Below, one piece after another: positions 7,947-18,913 of a stretch of 64,000 bases of DNA (positions are counted from its first letter, which is position 1; each line of letters opens with the position of its first letter). Under the pieces are notes generated by a model. It did no database searches and was not told where the DNA came from. It saw only the letters and a list, made by a program, of their open reading frames with translations. The stretch lies in the NCBI GenBank assembly GCA_029781115.1, contig JAKOXG010000011.1:62001-126000 (forward strand). The letters run 5' to 3'. The position numbers and the translations under genes are program-made. Origin of the DNA: Candidatus Cloacimonadota bacterium. GTDB taxonomy: Bacteria > Cloacimonadota > Cloacimonadia > Cloacimonadales > Cloacimonadaceae.

Positions 7947-10256
7947 CTAAAAGCTGGTATAGACCGTGCCGTCGTTGGTGATTTTGATCTCGGCGTCGTA
8001 TTTCTGCAGGGTTTGGATGGTGCTGGCGTGCGGAAACTTGTATCTATTGGGTATGCCGACGCTGATCCAAGCTTCGATGGGTGAGACGTGGTAGATGAAT
8101 TCGTCGGTACTGGAGCTCTTGCTGCCGTGGTGTGGCACCTTGAGGTAGTCGGTATCGATCTCCTCGGGATAGCGGCTGATGAGCCAGCGTTCGTCTTTAG
8201 CCTCGATGTCGCCGGTGAAGAGGTAGCTTTTGTCTTTGACGTCCATTCTAAACACGATGCTGCGGTTGTTTTCGGAGGTGCCGACGTAGTCCTTATCAGG
8301 ATGCAAAAACTTGAGCCTGGTTTTGCCCTGATGAATGCTGAGCGTGTCTGTGATCAGCAGTATCTCGGAATCGCTGAACCAGCCTTGACTCTGCCAGTGA
8401 TCCCAGAGATCGGAGGAGTGCGTCTCATCCGTAATGATCAGCCTGCCAATGGGCAGGGATGAGGCAATAGCGGGAATGCCACCAGCGTGATCGGCATCGG
8501 TGTGGGTGAGGATGAGGCTGTCAAGGCGCTTGATATTCTTGCGCTTCAGCCAGGGGACGAGCTTGCGGGCAGCCCAACTGTTGTGAGTATCGCTGACTTT
8601 GGCATCCCACATTTTGGAGCCCTGTCCGGTATCTACCAAGATGCTGTGTTTATCTGGCGTGATAATGAGGGTGCAATCCGCAGTGCCGCAATTGAAAACC
8701 CAGATGCCCGTGTTGTCCACACGGAAGAAAGGCGGGACGATAATCAGAGCCAAAGCTATGAGCCAGATGGGGATGTAGAGGCTCCAGTTGGGTCTCTTTT
8801 GGCTTTTGATCCAGAAATAGAAAGTAATTAGAAAGAGCGAAAGTCCTACAGCGGGAAGGAGATCCAGCCAGAAATGCTCCACGTGGAAGGGAAGCTTGGC
8901 CACGATGAGCATCCAGCGTTCAAAGAGCCAGACGGCCAGTTTATAACTGCTGATAAAGGCTTGGGTGATGAAGTTGGAAGGCGAGCCGATCAACATGAGG
9001 ATGGAAAGCGGCAGGATGATGGACATCAGAGGCACGCCTACCAGGTTGCCCACCACGCCATTGAGCGAGCCGCTGCCGAAATGATAGAGGTTCAAAGGCA
9101 GGATTGCGAGAGAAACTATTGATGTGAGAACCAAGTAGTCTCTGGTGGCAAAGATAGCTTTCTTGATCTTGGAGATTCGGTTTTTTTGCCATTTCTTTAG
9201 CTGCAATTCTGGCAGGGCTATGGTAATAATCACCATGCAGAGGAAGGAGAGTTGCAAGCCGGGATCAAAGAGCTGTTGCGGAGCGGCCAAAGTGATGATC
9301 CAAAGACAGATAGACAGCACCTGCAAGGCACTTAGCCTACGGCCAAACCAACTGGACACGATGAATGTTATCAGCATCAACACCGCTCTGGTGGCAGGTG
9401 CAGACCAGTAGTTGAGCGCAGCGAAGCCAAGACCTGCCACGATGAAGAGCAGCTCTGCTATCTTCTTGGGCAAAAAAGAGCGAAACAGCAGCATCAACAG
9501 CGAGTAAAGAAAGAGCACATGCAAGCCGCTGACCACGATCAGGTGCAGCATGCCGCCGCGTCTGAGCGTATCCCGGTATTGCCCCTTGGCGGTTTGGTCT
9601 GAGAGCAGCAAGGCTTTGGCAAAGGGAGCCCAATCCCCTGCATGCTTCTGTATCCTCGCATCCAGCCAGGAGCGCAGCTTGCCGATGTAGTTTACGCTCA
9701 CCTCATCGTCTATCTTCATCAGGTTGTGGTCTATCTTAGCCCGGCTTTTGTAGCGCGTGGGGAAGAAGTCCAGGATGGGATCCTGCTTGAGCTTTTCCAC
9801 CTTGAGCACGGCGGTATAAAGTGAGCCGGAATCAAGCTTTTTTGGATGATAGAGCAGCATGAGCGTCTGCAGCTTGACTCCGGCAAGCTTCTTGAGTTTG
9901 ATTTCATAAGTGTTGTTTGAAAATTCCCTTTTCACCTCGAAGGTGGCGGTTTGCACCACATTTCCCCTTTGGGAGATGGTGTTTTCCAGGATGAGCTCGG
10001 CAGGTGACTTGGTGGAAATGCGGATGGCTCCCGCCAGCATGACAGAGGAGAGAAGCAGCCATAAGCGTAGCTTGGGCAGGAAGATAGCGAGGAGCGTCAG
10101 AGCAGAGGCTACGCCCAGAAGCGGCAGACTGTTGGCAGGCCAACTGCGCCCGAAATAGAGCCCCAAACACCAAAAAAGCAGCGGCCAAAAAAGCGGTGCC
10201 CTGGAGCCTTGAGGCTTAGCAAGAGGCAGGGCTTGTTCGGCGCTGCTATTGGTCAT
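7947..10256 (-). CDS. comEC: ComEC/Rec2-family DNA uptake channel
   Basis: A 769-aa inner-membrane protein of the expected length and domain order: N-terminal membrane helices and DUF4131-type soluble domain (about 25-190); the competence domain with the signature HLIVVSGLH at 238-246 and many membrane segments to about 500; and a C-terminal metallo-beta-lactamase-like domain with THTDADHAG at about 584-592, TGDIE near 681 and PHHGSKSSS near 709. In the family, ComEC conducts single-stranded DNA into the cytoplasm during natural transformation; the C-terminal domain may act as a nuclease. No other competence genes are adjacent, but a pseudopilin-like gene lies at 20985. The start is preceded by no strong Shine-Dalgarno sequence, and the gene follows the 10278 gene by 21 nt. 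Confidence 0.9.
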   Translation of the reverse strand: MTNSSAEQALPLAKPQGSRAPLFWPLLFWCLGLYFGRSWPANSLPLLGVASALTLLAIFLPKLRLWLLLSSVMLAGAIRISTKSPAELILENTISQRGNVVQTATFEVKREFSNNTYEIKLKKLAGVKLQTLMLLYHPKKLDSGSLYTAVLKVEKLKQDPILDFFPTRYKSRAKIDHNLMKIDDEVSVNYIGKLRSWLDARIQKHAGDWAPFAKALLLSDQTAKGQYRDTLRRGGMLHLIVVSGLHVLFLYSLLMLLFRSFLPKKIAELLFIVAGLGFAALNYWSAPATRAVLMLITFIVSSWFGRRLSALQVLSICLWIITLAAPQQLFDPGLQLSFLCMVIITIALPELQLKKWQKNRISKIKKAIFATRDYLVLTSIVSLAILPLNLYHFGSGSLNGVVGNLVGVPLMSIILPLSILMLIGSPSNFITQAFISSYKLAVWLFERWMLIVAKLPFHVEHFWLDLLPAVGLSLFLITFYFWIKSQKRPNWSLYIPIWLIALALIIVPPFFRVDNTGIWVFNCGTADCTLIITPDKHSILVDTGQGSKMWDAKVSDTHNSWAARKLVPWLKRKNIKRLDSLILTHTDADHAGGIPAIASSLPIGRLIITDETHSSDLWDHWQSQGWFSDSEILLITDTLSIHQGKTRLKFLHPDKDYVGTSENNRSIVFRMDVKDKSYLFTGDIEAKDERWLISRYPEEIDTDYLKVPHHGSKSSSTDEFIYHVSPIEAWISVGIPNRYKFPHASTIQTLQKYDAEIKITNDGTVYTSF

Positions 10257-10277
10257 GAGGGGTCTTGTAAAACTTAT

Positions 10278-10811
10278 CTATTTACGGTTGAAAAATCCCA
10301 GGATCAAGCCTAAGGCGATGGACAGCAGGGCTGCCATTCCCATGCGGTAGTGATCGCTGAGCATGAAGGTGAAGGTGTGGGCGGGAATCCAGAACCAGAG
10401 CAGGGCGTAGAAGCCTTTGTCCAGATTGCGCCAGTTCTTCTTGGTCAGCACGACGTTATCCAACACACGGTGGATGAGCACCATGAAGGGGCCAAACTGG
10501 AGGTTCATGGACGTAGCAGTGGCGAATGCGTGGCCAAACTTGGTGAGCTCGGGCAACATGCCTCTTTCGATGAGGCGGTCAACCATACCCTCGTGTCCGA
10601 CAAAGGCATATTTGACGCCCACGGCCAGCAAAGACCAGACAAACATCTTCCAGAGAGTGAGCCAGAAACCAAAGGGATACTTGAAGTTCTTGTTAATAAA
10701 CCACTGGGAGATCACCTCGCCCAGGAGGCCCAAGATGGCAAACTGGATCATGGATGAAACGATGGGCATGGCTTGCACCCAAGCCACATAGTATTGTAAT
10801 AGCTGGTTCAT
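10278..10811 (-). CDS. Mpv17/PMP22-like membrane protein
   Basis: A 177-aa protein with about four predicted membrane segments. The middle and C-terminal parts resemble the Mpv17/PMP22 family: LQFGPFMVLIHRVLDN, then a W-rich segment LLWFWIPAHTFTFML, matching the family pattern of GP-x-x-H/W and a proline-containing WxxP segment. In eukaryotes these are small organelle membrane channels; bacterial members have no established role. ATG 10811 is chosen over the GTG six codons upstream because GAGGA lies before it. The gene sits between pyrF and comEC with short gaps, so it may be co-transcribed. Family assignment is from motif recall only. Confidence 0.6.
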   Translation of the reverse strand: MNQLLQYYVAWVQAMPIVSSMIQFAILGLLGEVISQWFINKNFKYPFGFWLTLWKMFVWSLLAVGVKYAFVGHEGMVDRLIERGMLPELTKFGHAFATATSMNLQFGPFMVLIHRVLDNVVLTKKNWRNLDKGFYALLWFWIPAHTFTFMLSDHYRMGMAALLSIALGLILGFFNRK

Positions 10812-10890
10812 AAATACAAAAATCCTCACTTATATGGTGAGGCAAGCTCCCCGTGTTGTCAGGAAGCTTGCCCGTTTATGTTAAATGGTT

Positions 10891-11694
10891 TTAATCAGGA
10901 TAGTTAGCCAGAGCTGCCAGAATCTCCGCTCTCAGCTTCTTGGTGGCTTCAGCAGCGGCTGCGGCGAAGTCTTCACCTCTGGAGGCGTAGATGATGGCGC
11001 GCGAGGAATTGATCAGGATGTTGGGCTCCGTCTTGCTGTAGATGGTTTGGGAAACGACGTTGTCTGCATCTGCACCCTGCGCACCCACTCCCGGGATGAG
11101 GATGAGGCGTTGGTGCAGCATTTCTCTCATATCGTCCATATACTGCGTTTGCGTGGCTCCAACGACTGCTCCCACACGCTCTGCGGGGAATTGGTCAATC
11201 CACTCGCCAACGGCGATATCCATGCGTTTATCGATAAAGAAATCCTTGGCTGAAGGGTTGGAGGTGAGCCCCAGCACAAAGGCAAAGGCTACCTCGTGGT
11301 CGAGGATGGGATCCAGGACATCGCTGCCCATGAGCGGGTTCACGGTGATGGCATCCACACTCAGCTGATCAAAGAAGGCTGCCACGTAACCCTGCATGGT
11401 GGAGCCGATGTCGCCCACCTTGCAATCCAGGATCACAGGTATCTCTTTGGGAATGTGGGAGATAGTCTTGATGAGAGCTTCCAGGCCGCGGATGCCGTCT
11501 GCCAGGTAGAAAGCCAGGTTTGGCTTGTAGCAACAGGCATATTCCCGGGTAGCGTCGATGATGGCCTTGTTAAACTCCCAGATCGGGTTCTGTGCACCCA
11601 GCACACACTCGGGCAAGCGGTGCATCTGAGGGTCCAAGCCCACGCACACCAATGACTTTGTGCTTTGCCAGCGCTGCCGGTATTTATGCCACAT
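10891..11694 (-). CDS. pyrF: Orotidine 5'-phosphate decarboxylase
   Basis: A 267-aa protein of the longer PyrF subfamily (type 2). It decarboxylates OMP to UMP, the last step of de novo UMP synthesis. The catalytic signature [12 protein letters not shown] at 88-99 gives Lys92 and Asp96 of the D-x-K-x-x-D pattern; KPNLAFY near 57-63 and a C-terminal phosphate-binding stretch ([13 protein letters not shown]) are also present. Its ATG overlaps the last 11 nt of pyrR, so the two are translationally coupled. The Mpv17-like gene follows after about 80 nt. Confidence 0.95.
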   Translation of the reverse strand: MWHKYRQRWQSTKSLVCVGLDPQMHRLPECVLGAQNPIWEFNKAIIDATREYACCYKPNLAFYLADGIRGLEALIKTISHIPKEIPVILDCKVGDIGSTMQGYVAAFFDQLSVDAITVNPLMGSDVLDPILDHEVAFAFVLGLTSNPSAKDFFIDKRMDIAVGEWIDQFPAERVGAVVGATQTQYMDDMREMLHQRLILIPGVGAQGADADNVVSQTIYSKTEPNILINSSRAIIYASRGEDFAAAAAEATKKLRAEILAALANYPD

Positions 11695-12226
11695 AGATGC
11701 TTACCTGATCCCGACCGTCCGTCTCTTCAAATTCCACCTTGATGATTTCTTCTTTGGAGGTGGGAACGTTTTTGCCCACGTAATCTGCTTTGATGGGCAG
11801 TTCCCTGTGTCCGCGATCGATGAGGACGGCCAGTTGAATCTGGCTGGGACGTCCGAAATCCATCAGTGCATCGATGGCGGCTCGCACCGTGCGTCCGGTG
11901 TAAAGCACGTCGTCGACCAATACGACTGTAGCTCCTTCGATGTCGAAATCGAGCTGTGAGCCCTTGATCACCGGTTGGCGGGCGATGGTGGAGAGGTCAT
12001 CACGATACAAGGTAATATCAATGACTCCCACGGGGATTTCGCGCTCTTCGATCAGTCTCAGATAGCGCGAAAGTCTATCCGCCAGAGGCACGCCTCGGGA
12101 GCGGATGCCGACCAAGCAGATATTGGCGGAACCCCTGTTTTGTTCCAAGATCTCGTGGGCCATGCGGTGCGTGCTGCGCTCCATCTGGTCCTTGTCCATG
12201 ATGCGGCTTTTGAGCGTCATCTGCAT
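11684..12226 (-). CDS. pyrR: PyrR bifunctional pyrimidine regulator/UPRTase
   Basis: A 180-aa protein with the PRPP-binding motif [13 protein letters not shown] at 101-113 and a typical PyrR core ([10 protein letters not shown] near 36-45, RQPVIKGS near 83-90). In the family it binds pyr mRNA attenuators in a UMP/UTP-dependent way and has weak uracil phosphoribosyltransferase activity. It overlaps pyrF. No PyrR-type attenuator is visible directly upstream: only 13 nt separate it from the carboxyltransferase gene at 12240, so it is probably transcribed with that operon. Confidence 0.93.
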   Translation of the reverse strand: MQMTLKSRIMDKDQMERSTHRMAHEILEQNRGSANICLVGIRSRGVPLADRLSRYLRLIEEREIPVGVIDITLYRDDLSTIARQPVIKGSQLDFDIEGATVVLVDDVLYTGRTVRAAIDALMDFGRPSQIQLAVLIDRGHRELPIKADYVGKNVPTSKEEIIKVEFEETDGRDQVSIYVA

Positions 12227-12239
12227 GATATTCTCCTAT

Positions 12240-14231
12240 TTAAGCCTTGATGTAGATGAGGGCGTCGCCTTTATTGACGCTGGCACCTTCGCTGAAGGGG
12301 GTAGCGGTCACGGTTCCGGCCACGGGGGAAGGGATGTTGTTGTACATCTTCATGGCTTCCAGCACGAGGACGGTATCGCCGACGGCTACCTTGTCTCCCA
12401 CCTTCACTTCATATTTCACAAACATGCCGGGCATGGGAGCATTGACGGGTGTGCCTTCGCCTGAAGCGGCTGCGGGAGCCGGTGCAGGGGCTGGGGCAGG
12501 TGCAGGTGAAGCTGCGGGCGCAGGTGTGGGAGCTGCTACAGGAGCGGGTCTGGGAGCAGCGGCTGCGGGTGCACGCTGCACGACGGTGGGCACGCCGCCC
12601 TTTTCGCTCACTTCCACCAGGAAGTATTCGTCACCGATAAAGATGTCAAAGCTGCGCAGGTCAGCCGGCTTTTCGGGAGCAGGGGTGCTGGGTTTTTCCA
12701 CCAACAGGCCTGCTTTGGCCTTCTTGACCAGTTCCTCTTGCGCTTTCACTTCTTCCAGGGTAATGGGTTTCATCTCATCGGGCATGGGCTCAAGGCCGTG
12801 TTTGATGCGCAAGTATTTCTTGCCGGTGAGGTTGTAGATGGCCACGATCAGCTCATCATCGATGTCTTTGGCCAAACCCTTGGTCTCTTCCTTCACTTGG
12901 GGCATGGCATCGGGAATCACGTCGCCGGGACGCGTGGTGATGGGCTTTTCGCCTTTTGGATAGCCTTTAAGTGCCTTCTTTTGCACATCCTTATCGATGG
13001 GAAGCGTGGTCTTGCCATAGAGGCCGTAGCAGAGGTCTTTCACCTGTTCGGTGATGCGGGTGTAGCGCTCCTTACCGGTGTCAAAGAGGGTGTTATTAAC
13101 CGCCTGGATACCCACGATCTGGCTGGTGGGAGTCACCAACGGGATCTGACCCAGGTCTTTGCGCACCTTGGGAACTTCGGCAAACACGTCTTCCAGCCTG
13201 TCCAGTGCGTCCATCTGGCGCAGTTGATTGACCAGGTTGGAGAGCATGCCGCCGGGAGTCTGGTGGATGATGACGTCTGTATCGATGATGCCATATTTGG
13301 TGGTGTTGGCAAATTGCATGTATTTGGGGATATCCTTTTCCATTTCTTTGGCGATTTTATTGAGCAGGCGGATATCGAAACCGGTGTCTCTATTGGTGCC
13401 CAAAAGTGTGATCACCAGAGGCTCGATGGCAGGATGTGAGGTGCGGTAGGCATAGGGGCCCACGCAGGTGTCGATGATGTCCACTCCCGCTTCCACGGCT
13501 TTGAGCAGGGAAAGATCGCCCATGCCGCTGGTGAAGTGTGTGTGCAGGTGAACGGGGACTTTGATGTTTTCCTTGAGTGCTTTGATCAGGTTGTAAGCAT
13601 CATAGGGCGAGACGAGGCCTGCCATATCTTTGATGCACACGGTGTCTGCACCCATCTTTTCCAGTTGCTTGGCTTTGTCTACAAAGTATTGGATGTTGTA
13701 GATATCTCCGCCCATGCGCTGTTCGGTGAGGCTGTAGCAGATGGAGCCCTGGAAGTGTTTGCCGTTCTTTTTGATCACTTCGACGGCGGTCTGGAAGTTT
13801 CTGAAGTCGTTCAGCGCATCAAAGACACGGAAGATGTCGATGCCATTGTCACAGGCGCGCTGGACGAAGGCTCTCACCACGTCGTCTGCATAGTTTTGAT
13901 ATCCCACCAAGTTTTGGCCACGCAATAGCATGGAGAAAGGCGTCTTGGTCATATATTTCTTGAGGGTGCGGATGCGTTCCCAGGGGTCTTCGCCCAGATA
14001 GCGGTGCATGGTGTCAAATGTGGCTCCACCCCACACTTCCATGCTGTAAAAGCCTACGTTGTCCATCATTTCAGCGACGTGGAGCATGTCTTCGGTGCGT
14101 CCGCGGGTAGCAAAGAGGGACTGGTGTCCATCGCGGAAGCTTAAGTCTTGTATCTTTACGGGATTGGATGCTTTGGGGCGGTCTGCCTCATAGCGCATGG
14201 TCGTCATTTCAAGGATGCCGTGCTTATCCAT
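12240..14231 (-). CDS. oadA: Carboxyltransferase 5S-type subunit fused to biotin carrier
   Basis: A 663-aa protein. The N-terminal two thirds is a DRE-TIM/HMGL-like carboxyltransferase plus conserved carboxylase domain, as in oxaloacetate decarboxylase alpha, PycB and transcarboxylase 5S (QDLSFRDGHQSLFATR near residue 30, HLHTHFTSGMG in the middle). A long Ala-Pro linker leads to a biotinyl domain with EAMKM at about 625-629, biotinylated Lys at about 628. It moves carboxyl groups between biotin and pyruvate/oxaloacetate. It is downstream of the small subunit (14246) and the 12S-like subunit (14447), which makes a complete methylmalonyl-CoA:pyruvate carboxyltransferase likely. AAGGAG lies before the ATG. 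The symbol reflects homology, not proven decarboxylation. Confidence 0.88.
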   Translation of the reverse strand: MDKHGILEMTTMRYEADRPKASNPVKIQDLSFRDGHQSLFATRGRTEDMLHVAEMMDNVGFYSMEVWGGATFDTMHRYLGEDPWERIRTLKKYMTKTPFSMLLRGQNLVGYQNYADDVVRAFVQRACDNGIDIFRVFDALNDFRNFQTAVEVIKKNGKHFQGSICYSLTEQRMGGDIYNIQYFVDKAKQLEKMGADTVCIKDMAGLVSPYDAYNLIKALKENIKVPVHLHTHFTSGMGDLSLLKAVEAGVDIIDTCVGPYAYRTSHPAIEPLVITLLGTNRDTGFDIRLLNKIAKEMEKDIPKYMQFANTTKYGIIDTDVIIHQTPGGMLSNLVNQLRQMDALDRLEDVFAEVPKVRKDLGQIPLVTPTSQIVGIQAVNNTLFDTGKERYTRITEQVKDLCYGLYGKTTLPIDKDVQKKALKGYPKGEKPITTRPGDVIPDAMPQVKEETKGLAKDIDDELIVAIYNLTGKKYLRIKHGLEPMPDEMKPITLEEVKAQEELVKKAKAGLLVEKPSTPAPEKPADLRSFDIFIGDEYFLVEVSEKGGVPTVVQRAPAAAAPRPAPVAAPTPAPAASPAPAPAPAPAPAAASGEGTPVNAPMPGMFVKYEVKVGDKVAVGDTVLVLEAMKMYNNIPSPVAGTVTATPFSEGASVNKGDALIYIKA

Positions 14232-14245
14232 CAGGTTTATCTCCT

Positions 14246-14431
14246 TTATCTTGCTCTTTTTATTATTCTTCTTTGGGTAATGTCTCTATATTGCATGGTT
14301 TGCCGGGCGCCCCAGCTCTGCCATGCCGTTTGAATCTGTGGAATTTGACGCTCTTGGAAGCTGTCAAATGGCTCTTGGGTCATGATCGCCACCACCGCGG
14401 CGATGGCGGCCAATTCTTTGGTGTCCTTCAT
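14246..14431 (-). CDS. Small carboxyltransferase-associated subunit (OadG/epsilon-like)
   Basis: A 61-aa protein between the two large carboxyltransferase subunits. The N-terminus KDTKELAAIAAVVAIMTQE is a helix like that of small subunits of acyl-CoA carboxylases and decarboxylases; the C-terminus is basic (WQSWGARQTMQYRD, then RRIIKRAR). Position, length and the Trp/Arg-rich tail suggest an assembly or stabilising subunit. Unlike typical OadG it lacks a clear membrane anchor, which fits a soluble transferase rather than a membrane sodium pump. Separated from neighbours by about 15 nt on each side. Family assignment is tentative; that it is a real gene is supported by its place in the operon. 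Confidence 0.65.
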   Translation of the reverse strand: MKDTKELAAIAAVVAIMTQEPFDSFQERQIPQIQTAWQSWGARQTMQYRDITQRRIIKRAR

Positions 14432-14446
14432 CTTAAGCCATCCTCA

Positions 14447-16000
14447 TCACAGGGGAATGTTGCCGTGCTTTTTGGGAGGCAGGGCTTCGCTCTTGCTGCA
14501 CATGATCTCGAGAGCGTCGATGAGACGGGCGCGGGTCTGCGAAGGAACGATCACGGCGTCCACGTAACCACGTGAGGCCGCCACGTAGGGATTGTTGAAT
14601 TCCTTTTCGTAGTGGGCGATCAGTTCTTCACGCTTGGCGGCTTTGTCTTCTGCGGCGGCAATCTCTTTGCGGAAGATGATGTTTGCGGCTCCCTGAGCAC
14701 CCATCACGGCGATCTCAGCGGTAGGCCAAGCAAGGACCATATCTGCACCCAAATGTTTGGAACTCATGGCGATGTAGCTGCCACCGTAGTTTTTGCGGGT
14801 GACCACAGTGAGTTTGGGCACGGTGGCCTCGCTATAGCACCACAGCAGCTTGGCGCCGTGGCGGATGATGCCGTTGTGCTCCTGATAGGTGCCGGGCAGA
14901 TAGCCGGGGACGTCCACAAAGGTGAGCAACGGGATATTGAAGGCATCGCAGAAACGGATGAAGCGCGTGGCTTTGTCGGATGCGTCGATATCTAAACAGC
15001 CGGCCAAAACCGTGGGTTGATTGGCGATAACGCCAACCGGACGGCCATTGAGCCTGGCAAAAGCCACGATCATATTCTGAGCATAATACTTGTGCGGCTC
15101 AAAGAATACACCGTCATCCACCACTTCGCGGATCACGTCATACATGCTGTAGCTCATCTTGGGGCTATCCGGGATGATGGTATCCAGTGCGGGACAGAGG
15201 CGATGAGGATCGTCTGTGCAGGCGGTTCTGGGCGCATCTTCCATGTTGTTAGCCGGCAGATATGAAAGCAACATCTTGATCTGGTCTATGGCGTCGGCAT
15301 CGTTTTCGCAGGCAAAATGCGCATTGCCGCTCTTGGTATTGTGAGCCATGGCACCGCCTAAATCTTCCTGAGTGGTCTCCTCGCCTGTAACGGTGCGGAT
15401 CACATCCGGCCCCGTGATAAACATGAAGGAGGTGTTTTTCACCATAAAGACAAAGTCCGTCATCGCAGGTGAATAAACCGCTCCACCTGCACAAGGACCC
15501 ATAATGGCGGTGATCTGAGGGATGACGCCGCTGGCACGGGAGTTTCTGAAGAAGATGTCTCCATAACCCTTGAGGGCGTCAACTCCTTCCTGGATGCGGG
15601 CGCCGCCGCTGTCTTGGATGCCCACCAAGGGAACGCCACTCTTGAGCGCCATATCCATCACTTTGCAGATCTTGGCAGCGTGCATCTCGCCCAGGGAGCC
15701 ACCTCGCGAGGTGAAATCCTGACTGAATGCAAAGACCGGCCTTCCATCCACCATGCCGTGGCCGGTGACCACACCATCGGAGGGGATTTCGATCTTTTCC
15801 ATGCCAAAATTGTCGCATCTATGCTGAACAAACATGTCCAGCTCTCTAAATGTTCCGGGATCAAAAAGCAGGTCAAGACGCTCCCTGGCGGTGAGCTTGC
15901 CTCCTGCTTTCTGCTTTTCAACAGCTTTCTCGCCACCCATTTGGCGAACCTTTGCTTCCCTTTGAAGCAGGTCTGCTATTGCATCTTTGGTCGAAAGCAT
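14447..16000 (-). CDS. mmdA: Methylmalonyl-CoA carboxyltransferase 12S/MmdA-type subunit
   Basis: A 517-aa member of the acyl-CoA carboxyltransferase family (propionyl-CoA carboxylase beta, MmdA, transcarboxylase 12S), of normal length. Visible family signatures include [35 protein letters not shown], the two acyl-CoA/biotin oxyanion regions, and [18 protein letters not shown]. It transfers the carboxyl of methylmalonyl-CoA to biotin, giving propionyl-CoA. First gene of the operon mmdA, small subunit, oadA-like; AGAGGAA precedes the ATG. No integral-membrane beta subunit is found, which argues for a soluble transcarboxylase unless that gene lies elsewhere. Confidence 0.9.
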   Translation of the reverse strand: MLSTKDAIADLLQREAKVRQMGGEKAVEKQKAGGKLTARERLDLLFDPGTFRELDMFVQHRCDNFGMEKIEIPSDGVVTGHGMVDGRPVFAFSQDFTSRGGSLGEMHAAKICKVMDMALKSGVPLVGIQDSGGARIQEGVDALKGYGDIFFRNSRASGVIPQITAIMGPCAGGAVYSPAMTDFVFMVKNTSFMFITGPDVIRTVTGEETTQEDLGGAMAHNTKSGNAHFACENDADAIDQIKMLLSYLPANNMEDAPRTACTDDPHRLCPALDTIIPDSPKMSYSMYDVIREVVDDGVFFEPHKYYAQNMIVAFARLNGRPVGVIANQPTVLAGCLDIDASDKATRFIRFCDAFNIPLLTFVDVPGYLPGTYQEHNGIIRHGAKLLWCYSEATVPKLTVVTRKNYGGSYIAMSSKHLGADMVLAWPTAEIAVMGAQGAANIIFRKEIAAAEDKAAKREELIAHYEKEFNNPYVAASRGYVDAVIVPSQTRARLIDALEIMCSKSEALPPKKHGNIPL

Positions 16001-16228
16001 AAGCTATTCCTCTTGTATGTTCTTTTTTATTGATTTCGTGTCTGCTCTCTATCTTACCAAGAAAATAGCGAGATATGCCATTATCCTTCAATACTGAAAT
16101 TCGTCAAGTAGAAAGTGGAAATGCAGGTGCTGAGCTGCACAAAGATAGTCCAAGCGCCCATGAATCACGCTCATAAGAAGAGAGCAGCACCCCCAGCTGG
16201 ATCGCAAATCTGGTCTGTTTGCCACAGC

Positions 16229-16350
16229 CTCCTCCTCACCTCTTCCTTACTCACCCACCCGGAGATGCCGTGGAGATACTCGGGTTTTTCCCGGGAGGCT
16301 CCGAGAGATCACCGGGAGGCTAAGCAGGGAAGAAGTAAGTTGGCAAGAGG
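16229..16350 (-). repeat. Dispersed palindromic repeat, family C, copy 1
   Basis: Inverted relative to the copies at 26160 and 63480. The core ACCCGGAGATGCCGTGGAGA, then CTCGGGTTTTTCCCGGGAGG, forms nested GC-rich hairpins flanked by TTACT and AGTAA ends. A reading frame crossing it is only a translation of the repeat. The rest of 16001-16490 holds this repeat and the structured element at 16381. Confidence 0.7.
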
Positions 16351-16380
16351 GTAAGATTACAGAAATAAGATGAACAAAAA

Positions 16381-16467
16381 AAGCCAGTATGGAGGCCACT
16401 GACCAGGGGGATAGTCAGTAGGAGGTACCCTCGAGAACACTGGAGGATAAGGCCTACCTATACTGGC
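16381..16467 (-). ncRNA. Three-way-junction RNA element with terminator U-run
   Basis: On the minus strand GCCAGTAT, GG and AGGCC pair with GGCCT, CC and ATACTGGC (16451-16467 with 16383-16397) with two single-nucleotide bulges, closing a junction. The junction has one hairpin ACTGAC/GTCAGT (16398-16419) and a smaller GAGG/CCTC hairpin (about 16421-16431). A run of seven T follows on the minus strand (complement at 16376-16382). It lies downstream of the lipoprotein gene at 16491 and about 380 nt upstream of mmdA. It is at least an elaborate intrinsic terminator, possibly the 3' end of a small RNA. Confidence 0.6.
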
Positions 16468-16490
16468 TGTTGCGGTTATGTGTTGTATGT

Positions 16491-17048
16491 TTAGTTTTTA
16501 ACTCTGATGTTGTTGCTGTTCACTGTAAATCCACCGCTGACTGTCACAACACCCTGGGAAAGGGAGCTGGTGTCTTCGATCTTGCTCAGCAGCCAATCTC
16601 CATTGTGGGCTTCTTCTGTGTTTTGAGGTGCGCGGAAATGGCCGTTATCATCGACAGTGCGGAAAAAGATCACTTCCCTGCCCACCTTCAGGTCTTCCTT
16701 TTTGGCGATGCGGGTCTTTCTATAGTGCTCTGTCCAGATGATGTTTTCGTTGCGGCTGAGCTTAAATTCGCCCCGGTTGCTTGTCTCTGCTTTGGGTGCC
16801 GTAATCATCTTTGCCGTATTGACATAGATGGATTCCTGGTCTGTCAGAGGGATTTCTGAGACAAAGAAGTCATCCGTCTGGATAAAGTGTTTGTCCTCAA
16901 CGACGTTTTGGGGTGCGGAAGGGTCATCCGTGGTGGAAGCAACCTGCACCACATCCGGCAAAACGGAGCTGATCTTGAGGCGCGGCACACAGGCTGTAAG
17001 TGCTATCAGCAGTATCGTTAGGATGCTTATAAACTTGATTCTGGACAT
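16491..17048 (-). CDS. Predicted lipoprotein, unknown function
   Basis: A 185-aa protein with an N-terminal hydrophobic segment (FISILTILLIALTAC) ending in a lipobox with Cys at about 20. The mature part is polar, mostly beta-strand-like, and has no recognised domain. Motifs such as YVNTAKMITAP and GREVIFFRTVDDNGHFR suggest a small beta-barrel or SH3-like fold, but this is not identified. It lies downstream of groEL, separated by groEL's terminator, so it probably has its own promoter in 17049-17178. Its own 3' end is the branched terminator at 16381-16467. Confidence 0.7.
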   Translation of the reverse strand: MSRIKFISILTILLIALTACVPRLKISSVLPDVVQVASTTDDPSAPQNVVEDKHFIQTDDFFVSEIPLTDQESIYVNTAKMITAPKAETSNRGEFKLSRNENIIWTEHYRKTRIAKKEDLKVGREVIFFRTVDDNGHFRAPQNTEEAHNGDWLLSKIEDTSSLSQGVVTVSGGFTVNSNNIRVKN

Positions 17049-17177
17049 TGTTGTTCTCCTTAATTGGTTGCTTGTCTACCCTGATATACAAGTCAAAAGC
17101 GCAAATCATGCAAGGTTTTTTTGAGGGTGGTGAGGCGTTGTGCGTCTCTGCATGATTTGAGCCTCCATCAACATAGG

Positions 17178-17209
17178 GAAAAAAGAGCCTCCCAGGGCGA
17201 GAGGCTCTT
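17178..17209 (-). terminator. Intrinsic terminator of groEL
   Basis: On the minus strand AAGAGCCTC and GAGGCTCTT (17201-17209 with 17183-17191) form a 9-bp stem followed by a T-run, 33 nt after the groEL stop. Confidence 0.9.
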
Positions 17210-17241
17210 GCTGTTTATGTTGAGAGAGAGAGTTGGTAGGT

Positions 17242-18876
<1,635 letters not shown>

Positions 18877-18913
18877 TTATACCTCCATTGTCATATAATA
18901 ATCTTAGGTTGAC

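Noticed and set aside
12256-13928. Long plus-strand open frames opposite the carboxyltransferase genes
   Set aside because: They are low-complexity (Ala/Gly-rich) or His/Val-rich shadows of a strongly supported minus-strand gene and lack ribosome binding sites.
16115-16354. ORFs across family C repeats sharing PEMPWRYSGFSREAP
   Set aside because: They are translations of a palindromic repeat; starts and ends differ among the copies at 16.2 and 63.6 kb.
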